Below, piece by piece: positions 1-47,400 of a DNA stretch of 64,000 nucleotides (positions within the stretch are counted from its first letter, which is position 1; every line of letters starts with the position of its first letter). Location: assembly GCF_023343835.1 (NCBI RefSeq), contig NW_026040157.1:37032-101031 (forward strand). The letters are read 5' to 3'. The stretch comes from Lagopus muta. Lineage: Eukaryota; Chordata; Aves; Galliformes; Phasianidae. The notes under the pieces are model-generated. The model saw nothing but the letters and a program-made list of their open reading frames with translations, searched no databases and was not told where the DNA came from. Position numbers and translations under genes: made by a program.

Positions 1-36869
<36,869 letters not shown>

Positions 36870-36887
36870 GGCTGAGAGCAGGGGACA

Positions 36888-36922
36888 CACAGGGGACACA
36901 CAGGGGACACACAGGGGACACA
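36888..36922 (-). repeat. Short repeat in the C3 5' untranslated leader
   Basis: Three to four copies of GGGGACACACA (11-12 bp) between the probable start site and the ATG. On the sense strand it reads TGTGTGTCCCC. It is small but lies in transcribed leader sequence. Confidence 0.75.
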
Positions 36923-36950
36923 GGGGGGGGGTGGGAATGGGGGACGTCCC

Positions 36951-36956
36951 TTTATA
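36951..36956 (-). promoter_or_regulatory. C3: C3 TATA box
   Basis: TATAAA on the minus strand, 82 bp upstream of the start codon. Transcription is expected to start about 25-30 bp downstream (near 36925), giving a leader of about 55 bases. Between them lies GGGACGTCCC (36941-36950), a palindrome fitting the kappa-B consensus GGGRNNYYCC. Whether it is bound is unknown. Confidence 0.85.
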
Positions 36957-36967
36957 GCAGCAGCGCT

Positions 36968-36982
36968 GGTTAATGGGTAACC
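36968..36982. promoter_or_regulatory. C3: HNF1-like palindrome in C3 promoter
   Basis: GGTTAATGGGTAACC is close to the hepatocyte factor HNF1 palindrome GTTAATNATTAAC (two mismatches). It lies 12 bp upstream of the TATA box, a usual position in liver promoters. C3 is mainly made in liver. Confidence 0.6.
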
Positions 36983-37225
36983 CAGACCCAGATCTATGGG
37001 GTCAGCGAGATTCACCCCACACATCAGCACCAAGACAGCGGGGTCAACCGTGGGATCAATGGGACCGGGGTCAATCCGTGGGGCTGAGAGGTGGGGGTCC
37101 TGGGTGAGGGAACCCCCATAGGGGGCTGATATTAGGGAGGGATCCCCGTCCCCACCCCCCGCCCCATAACCTCCCCCCTTCCTGATTTAGGGAGGAGCTG
37201 CCCGGACGTGTGGGGCCTTCCTCAT

Positions 37226-37263
37226 TTCGGGGAAGGCAGCTGGCGGGGGGCCGCATTGCAACA
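37226..37263 (-). promoter_or_regulatory. C3: STAT-like and C/EBP-like sites upstream of C3
   Basis: TTCGGGGAA (37226-37234) fits the STAT consensus TTCNNNGAA. TGTTGCAAT on the minus strand (37255-37263) fits the C/EBP consensus TKNNGYAAK. Both classes mediate acute-phase induction of mammalian C3. They lie in the unique stretch 36957-37380, which is otherwise surrounded by arrays. Short motifs, so moderate support only. Confidence 0.45.
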
Positions 37264-37379
37264 CTGCTGGGGGGGGGGGAGGGGACAGCAGGGGGGGGGA
37301 TGTGGGGCAGCGCTGGCACCTCTTGGGATGTGGGGGGGTGGGGGACGGTGGGGCTCCGTCCCTGGGTCCCCTATGAGGC

Positions 37380-38370
37380 AGGATGGGGTCGCTGTCCCCA
37401 TAAATGTGGGTCTGCTGTGGGTCACCATGGGCAGAGATGTCACCGTCCCCAAATATCTGCATCCCTTGGGTCACCCCATAAATGTGGGTCTGCTGTGGGT
37501 CACTGTGAGCAGAGATGCCACCATCCCCAAATATCTGCGTCCCTTGGGTCGCCGTCCCCATAAATGTGGGTCTGCTGTGGGTCACTGTGAGCAGAGATGT
37601 CACCGTCCCCATAAATCTGGGTCCGCTGTGGGTCACTGTGGGCAGAGATGTCACCGTCCCCAAATATCTGCGTCCCTTGGGTCACCGTCCCCATAAATGT
37701 GGGTCTGCTATGGGTCACCGTGAGCAGAGATGTCACCGTCCCCAAATATCTGCGTCCCTTGGGTCGCCCCATAAATGTGGGTCTGCTCTGGGTCACCATG
37801 GGCAGAGATGTCACTGACCCCAAATATCTGCGTCCCTTGGGTCACCCCATAAATGTGGGTCCGCTGTGGGTCACCATGAGCAGAGATGTCACCGTCCCCA
37901 AATATCTGCGTCCCTTTGGTCACCCAATAAATGTGGGTCTGCTCTGGGTCACTGTGAGCAGAGATGTCACCGTCCCCAAATATCTGTGTCCCTTGGGTCG
38001 CCCCATAGATCTGGGTCTGCTGTGGGTCACCATGGGCAGAGATGTCACCGTCCCCAAATATCTGCGTCCCTTGGGTAACCCCATAAATGTGGGTCTGCTC
38101 TGGGTCACCGTGGGCAGAGATGTCACCGTCCCCAAATATCTGCATCCCTTGGGTCGCCGTCCCCATAAATGTGGGTCTGCTCTGGGTCACCATGGGCAGA
38201 GATGTCACTGACCCCAAATATCTTTGTCCCTTGGGTCTCCCCATAAATGTGGGTCTGCTGTGGGTCACTGTGAGCAGAGATGTCACTGACCCCAAACATC
38301 TGCGTCCCTTGGGTCACCGTCCCCATAAATGTGGGTCTGCTCTGGGTCACCATGGGCAGAGATTCCTGGA
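37380..38370 (+). repeat. 78/84-bp minisatellite upstream of C3
   Basis: About 12 copies of CCATAAATGTGGGTCTGCTG, TGGGTCACCATGGGCAGAGA and CCCCAAATATCTGCGTCCCT. The period is 78 bp, or 84 when a GTCCCC hexamer is added. It starts about 425 bp upstream of the C3 TATA box. Confidence 0.92.
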
Positions 38371-38439
38371 CATTTGGGTCCATGCAGGGATTTTTGGGGT
38401 CCCTGTCCCCAAAAAGCTGTGACCCCCAGAGGGCCGGGT

Positions 38440-40290
38440 GGGTCACCCATGATCCCCAAAATGTGCGATCCCAAAGGAGCAGGATGCGTCCCCATATCCA
38501 ACACCTCGATCCTAAGAGACTGGGATGGATCACCTTGAATTTGAAGGACTGGAGTGGGTCCCATATCCAACACCTCGATCCCAAAGGACCAGGGTGGGTC
38601 CCCATATCCAACACCTCGATCCCAAAGGACCAGGGTGGATCCCATATCCAACACCTCGATCCCAAAGGACCAGGGTGGATCCCATATCCAACACCTCGAT
38701 CCCAAAGGACCAGGGTGGATCCCATATCCAACACCTTGATCCCAAAGGACCAGAATGAGTTCCTATATCCAACACCTCGATCCCAAAGGACCAGGGTGGA
38801 TCCTATATCCAACACCAGGGTGTGATTAAATTGGGACCCCATATCCAACACCTCGATCCCAAAGGACCAGGGTGGATCCCATATCCAACACCTCGATCCC
38901 AAAGGGCCAGAATGAGTTCCTATATCTGGACACCTCGATCCCAAAGGGCCAGAATGAGTTCCTATATCTGGACACCTCGATCCTAAAGGGCCAGGGTGGG
39001 TCCCATATCCAACATCAGGGTGGGATTAAAGTGGGACCCCATATCCAACACCTTGATCCCAAGGGACCAGGGTGGATCCCATATCCAACACCTCAATCCC
39101 AAAGGACCAGAATGAGTTCCTATATCCAACACCTTGATCCCAAAGGACCAGGGTGGATCCCATATCCAACACCTCGATCCTAAAAGACCAGGGTGGGTCC
39201 CATATCCAACACCTCGATCCCAAAGGACCAGGATGGATCCCATATCCAACACCTTGATCCCAAAGGAGCAGAATGAGTTCCTATATCTGACACCCCAGTC
39301 CCATAAAATCAGGATGGATCACCTCGATCCCAAAGGACCAGGGTGGGTCTCCATATCCAACACCAGGGTGGGATTAAAGTGGGACCCCATATCCAACACC
39401 TCGATCCCAAAGGACCAGAATGAGTTCCTATATCCAACACCTTGATCCTAAAGGACCAGGGTGGATCCCATATCCAACACCTCGATCCCAAAGGACCTGG
39501 ATGGATCCCATATCCAACACCTTGATCCCAAAGGACCAGGGTGGATCCCATATCCAACACCTCGATCCTAAAAGACTGGGATGGATCACCTTGATTTTGA
39601 AGGACCAGGGTGGATCCCATATCCAACACCTCGATCCCAAAGGACCAGGGTGGATCCCATATCCAACACCTCGATCCCAAAGGACCAGAATGAGTTCCTA
39701 TATCTGGACACCTCAATCCTAAAGGACCAGGGTGGGTCCCATATCCAACACCTCGATCCCAAGGGACCAGAATGAGTTCCTATATCTGACACCTCGATCC
39801 TAAAGGACCAGGGTGGATCCCATATCCAACACCAGGGTGGGATTAAAGTGGGACCCCATATCCAGACACTCCCATCCCAAAGGACCAGGGTGGATCCCAT
39901 ATCCAACACCTCGATCCCAAAGGACCAGAATGAGTTCCTATATCTGACACCTCGATCCCAAAGGACCAGGGTGGATCCCATATCCAACACCTCGATCCCA
40001 AAGGACCAGGGTGGGTCCCATATCCAACACCTCGATCCCAAAGGACCAGAATGAGTTCCTATATCTGGACACCTCGATCCTAAAGGACCAGGATGGATCC
40101 CATATCCAACACCTCGATCCCAAAGGACCAGGGTGGATCCCATATCCAACACCTCGATCCCAAGGGACCAAGGTGGATCCCATATCCAACACCTCGATCC
40201 CAAAGGACCAGAATGAGTTCCTATATCTGGACACCCCAATCCCATAAAATCAGGATGGATCACCTCGATCCCAAAGGACCGGAACGGATC
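38440..40290 (+). repeat. 40-bp minisatellite, intergenic
   Basis: About 45 copies of TCCCATATCCAACACCTCGA, TCCCAAAGGACCAGGGTGGA, with exact 40-bp spacing over 38641-38720. A variant block with AACACCAGGGTGGGATTAAA recurs near 38810, 39010, 39360 and 39830. Confidence 0.93.
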
Positions 40291-40780
40291 CTCCTTACTT
40301 CCATGCCTGACTCCCCATGGCCCTGGACCCATCGCCGCCCCATAGCTCTGTGCCCCCCCATAACCCCTCCTCTCTCCCCACCCCCAGCGATGCCGGCGGG
40401 GCCCCACAGAGGCCCCAGTGATGTCGCTTCCTCCCCACCCGCATCCCCCACATCCGGGCGCCGGTTCCCATCATCCCCTGCAATCTGTGGGGCGCAGGCG
40501 CAGCACCGTTCACATCGCTTCCGGACCCCTCAGACCCCAGGCCCACCCCGGGCCCTGTGCCCACAGAATCCCCCCCCACGGCCCCGGGGGGGTGGGGATC
40601 CACGAGACCACCGGGTTCTCCCCAAAGGTGGGTGTGGGGCGGGGAGGGACGCATCGCGGTCGGCCCCTGTCCGGATCCGGTGGCGGTGGTGGGAAGAGGA
40701 AGGTGGTGGTTGGTCCTTCCCACGGCCGCGGGGACTCAGCGCCATTGTCCCGTGGGGAGGGAGGGTCAGAAGGGATCCCA
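40290..40780. promoter_or_regulatory. Unique CpG-containing, promoter-like segment
   Basis: The only long non-repetitive stretch between the C3 promoter and VAV1. It is rich in CpG (for example 40455-40525 and 40660-40730). It holds GCGCAGGCGCA (40492-40502), resembling the NRF1 palindrome, and CTTCCGG (40518-40524), an ETS core. No protein in its open frames is recognisable. It could be an upstream VAV1 promoter or noncoding first exon, or the promoter of an unrecognised transcript. Confidence 0.4.
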
Positions 40781-40784
40781 CCTC

Positions 40785-42025
40785 GATCCCACATCCATCG
40801 GATCCGTCTGGAGTGATCCCACCTCGATCCTACATCCATCGGATCCGTCCAGAGTGATCCCACCTCGATCCTACATCCATCGGATCCATCCAGAGTGATC
40901 CCACCTCGATCCCACATCCATTGGATCCATCCGGAGTGATTCCACCTCGATCCTACATCCATTGGATCCATCCAGAGTGATCCCACCGCAATCCTACATC
41001 CATCGGCTTCGTCCAGAGTGATCCCACCACGACCCCATCATCTCCACCAGCTCTATCCAGAGTGATCCCACCTCGATCCCACATCCATCGGATCCATCCG
41101 GAGTGATCCCACCACAATCCTACACCCATCAGATCCATCCAGAGTGATCCCACCTCGATTCTGCATCCATTGGATCCGTCCAGAGTGATCCCACCTCGAT
41201 TCTACATCCATTGGATCCGTCTGGAGTGATCCCACCACGATCCTACATCCATCGGATCCGTCCAGAGTGATCCCACCAGGACCCCATCATCTCCACCAGC
41301 TCTATCCAGAGTGATCCCAACAGGATCCTACATCCATCAGATCCATCCAGAGTGATCCCAACAGGATCCTACATCCATCAGATCCGTCCAGAGTGATCCC
41401 ACCTCAATCCTACATCCATTGGATCCGTCCAGAGTGATCCCACCACGACCCTACATCCATCAGATCCGTCCAGAGTGATCCCACCACAATCCTACATCCA
41501 TCGGATCCATCCAGAGTGATCCCACCTCGATCCTACATCCATCAGATCCATCCAGAGTGATCCCACCACGATCCTACATCCATCGGATCCATCCAGAGTG
41601 ATCCCACCTCGATCCTACATCCATCGGATCCATCCAGAGTGATCCCACCACGATCCTACATCCATCGGATCCGTCCAGAGTGATCCCACCACGACCCCAT
41701 AATCTCCACCAGCTCTATCCAGAGTGATCCCAACAGGATCCTACATCCATTGGATCCATCCAGAGTGATCCCACCACGATCCTACATCCATCGGATCCAT
41801 CCAGAGTGATCCCACCTCAATCCTACATCCATTGGATCCATCCAGAGTGATCCCACCACAATCCTACATCCATCAGATCCGTCCAGAGTGATCCCACCAC
41901 GATCCTACATCCATCGGATCCATCCGGAGTGATCCCACCACGATCCTACATCCATCGGATCCATCCAGAGTGATCCCACTACGATCCTACATCCATCAGA
42001 TCCGTCCAGAGTGATCCCACCAGGA
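40785..42025 (+). repeat. 41-bp minisatellite, intergenic
   Basis: About 30 copies of GATCCCACCTCGATCCTACA, TCCATCGGATCCATCCAGAGT. Main variants are CACCTCGAT versus CACCACGAT or CAACAGGAT. A block with GACCCCATCATCTCCACCAG recurs at about 41033, 41281 and 41693. Shared words with the 40-bp array (CCTCGATCC) suggest common descent. Confidence 0.92.
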
Positions 42026-44215
42026 CCCCGTATCCACCTCATCCTTCCAGAAGTGACCCACAGGATCCCATCCCCATCATCTCTTTCCACCTGTGACCCC
42101 ACAACGACCCCATATTCATCGTCTCCTTCCAGAAGCGACCCCACCAGGACCCCACAACCACTGCTCCTCCCCAGAGGGACCCACCAGCACCCCATATCCA
42201 TCACCTCCCTCCAGAAGTGACCCACAACAACCCCATATCCATCTTTTCTTCTGGCAGTGACCCACAGGATCCCACCTCCATCATCTCTGTCCACCTGTGA
42301 CCCCACCAGGACCCCATATTCATCGTCTCCTTCCAGAAGCGACCCCACCAGGACCCCACAACCACTGCTCCTCCCCAGAGGGACCCACCAGGACCTCATC
42401 TCCATCATCTCCTCCTAGAAGTGACCCACAACAACCCCATATCCATCTTTTCTTCTGGCAGTGACCCACCAGGACCCCGTATCCACCTCATCCTTCCAGA
42501 AGTGATCCACCAGGACCCCACCTCCATCACCTCTTTCCACCTGTGATCCCACCAGGACCCCATATCCACCTCATCCATCCCAAAAGTGACCCACAGGATC
42601 CCATCCCCATCATCTCTTTCCACCTGTGACCCCACAACGACCCCATATCCACCTCATCCATCCCAAAAGTGACCCACCTGGATCCCATCCCCATCACCTC
42701 TTTCCACCTGTGACCCCACAACGACCCCATATCCATCATCTCCTTCCAGAAGTGACCCACCTGGATCCCATCCCCATCACCTCTTTCCACCTGTGACCCC
42801 ACAGTGACCCCATATCCATCGTCTCCTTCCAGAAGTGACCCCACCAGGACCCCACAACCACTGCTCCTCCCCAGAGGGACCCACCAGGATCCCACCTCCA
42901 TCATCCCTTTCCACCTGTGATCCCACCAGGACCCCGTATCCACCTCATCCATCCCAAAAGTGACCCACAGGATCCCATCCCCATCATCTCTTTCCACCTG
43001 TGACCCCACAGGATCCCATCCCCATCGTCTCCTTCCAGAAGCGACCCCACCAGGACCCCACAACCACTGCTCCTCCCCAGAGGGACCCACCAGCACCCCA
43101 TATCCATCACCTCCCTCCAGAAGTGACCCACAAAAACCCCATATCCATCTTTTCTTCTGGCAGTGACCCACAGGATCCCACCTCCATCATCTCTGTCCAC
43201 CTGTGATCCCACCAGGACCCCGTATCCACCTCATCCATCCCAAAAGTGACCCACAGGATCCCATCCCCATCACCTCTTTCCACCTGTGACCCCACAGTGA
43301 CCCCATATCCATCGTCTCCTTCCAGAAGTGACCCCACCAGGACCCCACAACCACTGCTCCTCCCCAGAGGGACCCACCAGGATCCCACCTCCATCATCCC
43401 TTTCCACCTGTGATCCCACCAGGACCCCGTATCCACCTCATCCATCCCAAAAGTGACCCACAGGATCCCATCCCCATCATCTCTTTCCACCTGTGACCCC
43501 ACAACGACCCCATATCCATCATCTCCTTCCAGAAGTGACCCACAGGATCCCATCCCCATCACCTCTTTCCATCTGTGACCCCATAACGACCCCAACTCCA
43601 TCATCTCCTTCCAGAAGCGACCCACCTGGATCCCATCCCCATCACCTCTTTCCACCTGTGACCCCACCAGCACCCCATATCCATCATCTCCTTCCAGAAG
43701 TGACCCACAGGATCTCATCCCCATCACCTCTTTCCACCTGTGACCCCACCACGACCCCATATCCATCATCTCCTTCCAGAAGTGACCCCACCAGGACCCC
43801 ACAACCACTGCTCCTCCCCAGAGGGACCCACCAGGATCCCACCTCCATCATCCCTTTCCACCTGTGATCCCACCAGGACCCCGTATCCACCTCATCCATC
43901 CCAAAAGTGACCCACAGGATCCCATCCCCATCACCTCTTTCCACCTGTGACCCCACCAGGACCCCATATCCATCATCTCCTTCCAGAAGTCACCCACAGG
44001 ATCCCATCCCCATCACCTCTTTCCACCTGTGACCCCACCACGACCCCATATCCATCATCTCCTTCCAGAAGCGACCCACCTGGATCCCATCCCCATCACC
44101 TCTTTCCACCTGTGTCCCCACCACGACCCCATATCCATCATCTCCTTCCAGAAGCGACCCACAGGATCCCATCCCCATCACCTCTTTCCACCTGTGACCC
44201 CACCACGACCCCACT
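42025..44215 (+). repeat. ~83-bp minisatellite upstream of VAV1
   Basis: About 26 units of CATCCCCATCACCTCTTTCC, ACCTGTGACCCCACCACGAC, CCCATATCCATCATCTCCTT and CCAGAAGTGACCC. Some copies replace a segment with CACAACCACTGCTCCTCCCC. It ends about 45 bp before the VAV1 start codon, so it occupies the proximal VAV1 promoter. Confidence 0.9.
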
Positions 44216-44221
44216 TCCCAC

Positions 44222-44252
44222 CTTCCTCTTCCCCAAAAACGACCCCCAGTTG
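44222..44252 (+). promoter_or_regulatory. VAV1: Possible PU.1 and MYB sites before VAV1 ATG
   Basis: CTTCCTCTT (complement of AAGAGGAAG, a PU.1/ETS-like site) and CAGTTG (44247-44252, complement of the MYB site CAACTG) fall in the short unique stretch just before the ATG. Blood-lineage factors drive mammalian VAV1. No TATA box is apparent. Motif evidence only. Confidence 0.3.
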
Positions 44253-44259
44253 TCCCCCC

Positions 44260-44463
44260 ATGGAGGTGTGGAGGCAATGCGCTCATTGGTTGGTGACAGC
44301 ACGGGTTCTCCCGGCCGGTCACCGCGCCAGCAGCCCCACAGGACAAGTTTGGGACCTGGCACAGGCGTTGAGGGATGGAGTTCTTCTCTGTCACCTCCTC
44401 AACGCCCTCCTGCCCAACGCCGTGCCCCCCAGGGACATTTGTCCCCGTCCCCAAATGTCACAG
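44260..44463 (+). CDS. VAV1: VAV1 exon 1: CH domain N-terminus
   Basis: 204 bp, 68 codons, ending RPQMSQ before the donor GTGTGA. The ATG is the conserved VAV start ([10 protein letters not shown]). Frame upstream is open through the array but has no VAV-like residues, so this ATG is chosen. Confidence 0.95.
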
Positions 44464-47400
44464 GTGTGAGACAGAGGGTGAATAATTAACGGGGAAAGGG
44501 GGGGTGGGGGGGTGGAATAAGGGTAGAGCTGCCCCCAGGGAGGGAGGAGGATGTAAATGAGATGGTAATTGCCCCGGGTGAGGGGTAAATGGAGGGTTGG
44601 TTGGGGGGGGGGTATTTGGGGATGTTGTTGCCCCAGGGAGGGGTAAGAGGGGAGGGAGATCCCCAGGGAGGGGGGATTGGGGTGACAGTGACATCCTGGG
44701 GGTCTTGGGGGGCACTGATGGAGGGGCTGGAGGGAACGGGGGTGGCGGTGATGGCGGTGGGGTGACGGTGACAGAGGTGGTGAAGTGACGACAGGATCGA
44801 CGCTGATGGTGGCAGTGATGGTGCCACTGGGGTGACGGCGACTGTTGGGGTGACAATAGTCAGCGGGTGACAATGGCTGTGGAGGTGGCAGTGACTGCTG
44901 GGTGGACACTGTTGGGTCACCATGACTGTTGGGGTGACAATGACTTGTTGGGGTGACGACTGTTGGGGTGACAATGACCAGTGGGGTGACATTGAATGTT
45001 GGGGTGACATTGAATGTTGGGGTGACAATGACCATTGGGGTGACATTGAATGTTGGGATGACAACAATCATTGGGGGTGACAACTGTTGGGGTGACAATG
45101 AATATTGGGTTGACATTGACTGTTGGGGTGACAACTGTTGGGGTGACAATGACTGTTGAGGTGACAGTGACCACTGGGGTGACAATGACTGTTGGGGTGA
45201 CAATGGTTGGGGTGACAATGACCATTAGGGTGACATTGAATGTTGGGGTGACAACTGTTGGGGTGACATTGAATGTTGGGGGTGACAACTTTTGGTGTGA
45301 CAATGACCATCGGGTTGGCGGTGACTCGTTGGGGTGACAATGACAGTTGGGATGACAATGACCATTGGGTTGACATTGAATGTTGGGGTGACAACAATCA
45401 CTGGGGTGACAACTGTTGGGGTGACAATGAGTATTGGGTTGACATTGACTGTTGGGGTGACATCTGTTGGGGTGACATTGAATGTTGGGGTGACAACGGT
45501 TGGGGTGACAATGACTGTTAGGGTGACAATGACCACTGGATTGGCATTGAATGTTGGGGTGACAATGACCATCAGGTTGACAGTGATTTGTTGGGGTGAC
45601 AATGACAGTTGGGGAGACAATGACCACTGGGGTGACATTGGATGTTGGGGGTGACAACTTTTGGTGTGACAATGACCATCGGGTTGACAGTGACTCGTTG
45701 GGGTGACAATGACAGTTGGGATGACAATGACCATTGGGTTGACATTGAATGTTGGGGTGACAACAATCACTGGGGTGACAACTGTTGGGGTGACAATGAC
45801 TGTTGAGGTGACAATGACCACTGGGGTGACAGTGACTGTTGGGGTGACAACTGTTGGGGTGACAGTGACCATTGGGGTGATATTGAATGTTGGGGGTGAC
45901 AATTGTTAGAGTGACAATGACTGTTAGGGTGACAATGGTTGGGGTGACAATGACTGCTGAGGTGACAATGACCACTGGGGTGACAATGACTGTTGGGGTG
46001 ACAACTTTTGGGGTGACAATGACCATCGGGTTGATGGTGACTCGTTGGGGTGACAATGACCATTGGGGTGACATTGAATGTTGGGGTGACAACTGTTGGG
46101 GTGACAATGAGTATTGGGTTGACATTGACTGTTGGGGTGACAACTGTTGGGGTGACAATGACTGTTGAGGTGACAATGACCACTGGGGTGACATTGACTC
46201 TTGGGGTGACAACTGTTGGGGTGACAGTGACCATCGGGTTGACAGTGACTGTTGGGGTGACAATGACAGTTGGGGTGACAGTGACCACTGGGATGACAAT
46301 AACTGTTGGGGTGACAACTATTGGGGTGACAATGACCACGGGGGGTGACAGTGACTGTTGGGGTGACACTTAATTTTGGGGTGAAAAGAATCATTGGGGT
46401 GACAACTGTTGGGGAGACAATGACCGTTGGGGTGACAACGGTTGGGGTGACAATGACTGTTAGGGTGGCAATGACTGTTGGGGTGACAACTTTTGGGGTG
46501 ACAATGACCATCAGGTTGACAGTTACTTGTTGGGGTGACAATGACAGTTGGGGTGACAACAGTTGGGGTGACACTGAATGTTGGGGTGAAAAGAATCATT
46601 GGGGTGACAACAGTTGGGGTGACAGAGACTGTTGGGGTGACAAATGACCACTGGGGGGACAATGACAGTTGGGGTGACAATGACTGTTGGGTTGATAATG
46701 ACCACTGGGGGGACAATGACTGTTGGGGTGACAACTGTTGGGGTGACAATGACCATTAGGGTGACAATGAAATTTGGGGGTGACAACTGTTGGGGTGACA
46801 ATGACTGTTGGGGTGACATTGAATGTTGGGGGTGACAACTTTTGGGGTGACAATGACCATCGGGTTGACAGTGACTCGTTGGGGTGACAATGACAGTTGG
46901 GATGACAATGACCATTGGGGTGACATTGAATGTTGGGGTGACAACAATCACTGGGGTGACAACTGTTGGGGTGACAATGACTGTTGAGGTGACAACGACC
47001 ACTGGGGTGACAGTGACTGTTGGGGTGACAACTGTTGGGGTGACAGTGACCATTGGGGTGATATTGAATGTTGGGGGTGACAATTGTTAGAGTGACAATG
47101 ACTGTTAGGGTGACAATGGTTGGGATGACAATGACTGTTAGGGTGACAATGGTTGGGGTGACAATGACTGCTGAGGTGACAATGACCACTGGGGTGACAA
47201 TGACTGTTGGGGTGACAACTTTTGGGGTGACAATGACCATTAGGGTGACATTGACTGTTAGGGTGACAATGACTATTAGGGTGACAATGACCATTGGGGT
47301 GACATTGAATGTTGGGGTGACAACAATCACTGGGGTGACAACTGTTGGGGTGACAATGAATATTGGGTTGACATTGACTGTTGGGGTGACAACTGTTGGG

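Noticed and set aside
40290-40780. Protein-coding gene in the unique CpG segment
   Set aside because: Open frames on both strands (for example from the ATG at 40390) give proline/arginine-rich sequence with no recognisable family. They run on into the flanking 41-bp array.
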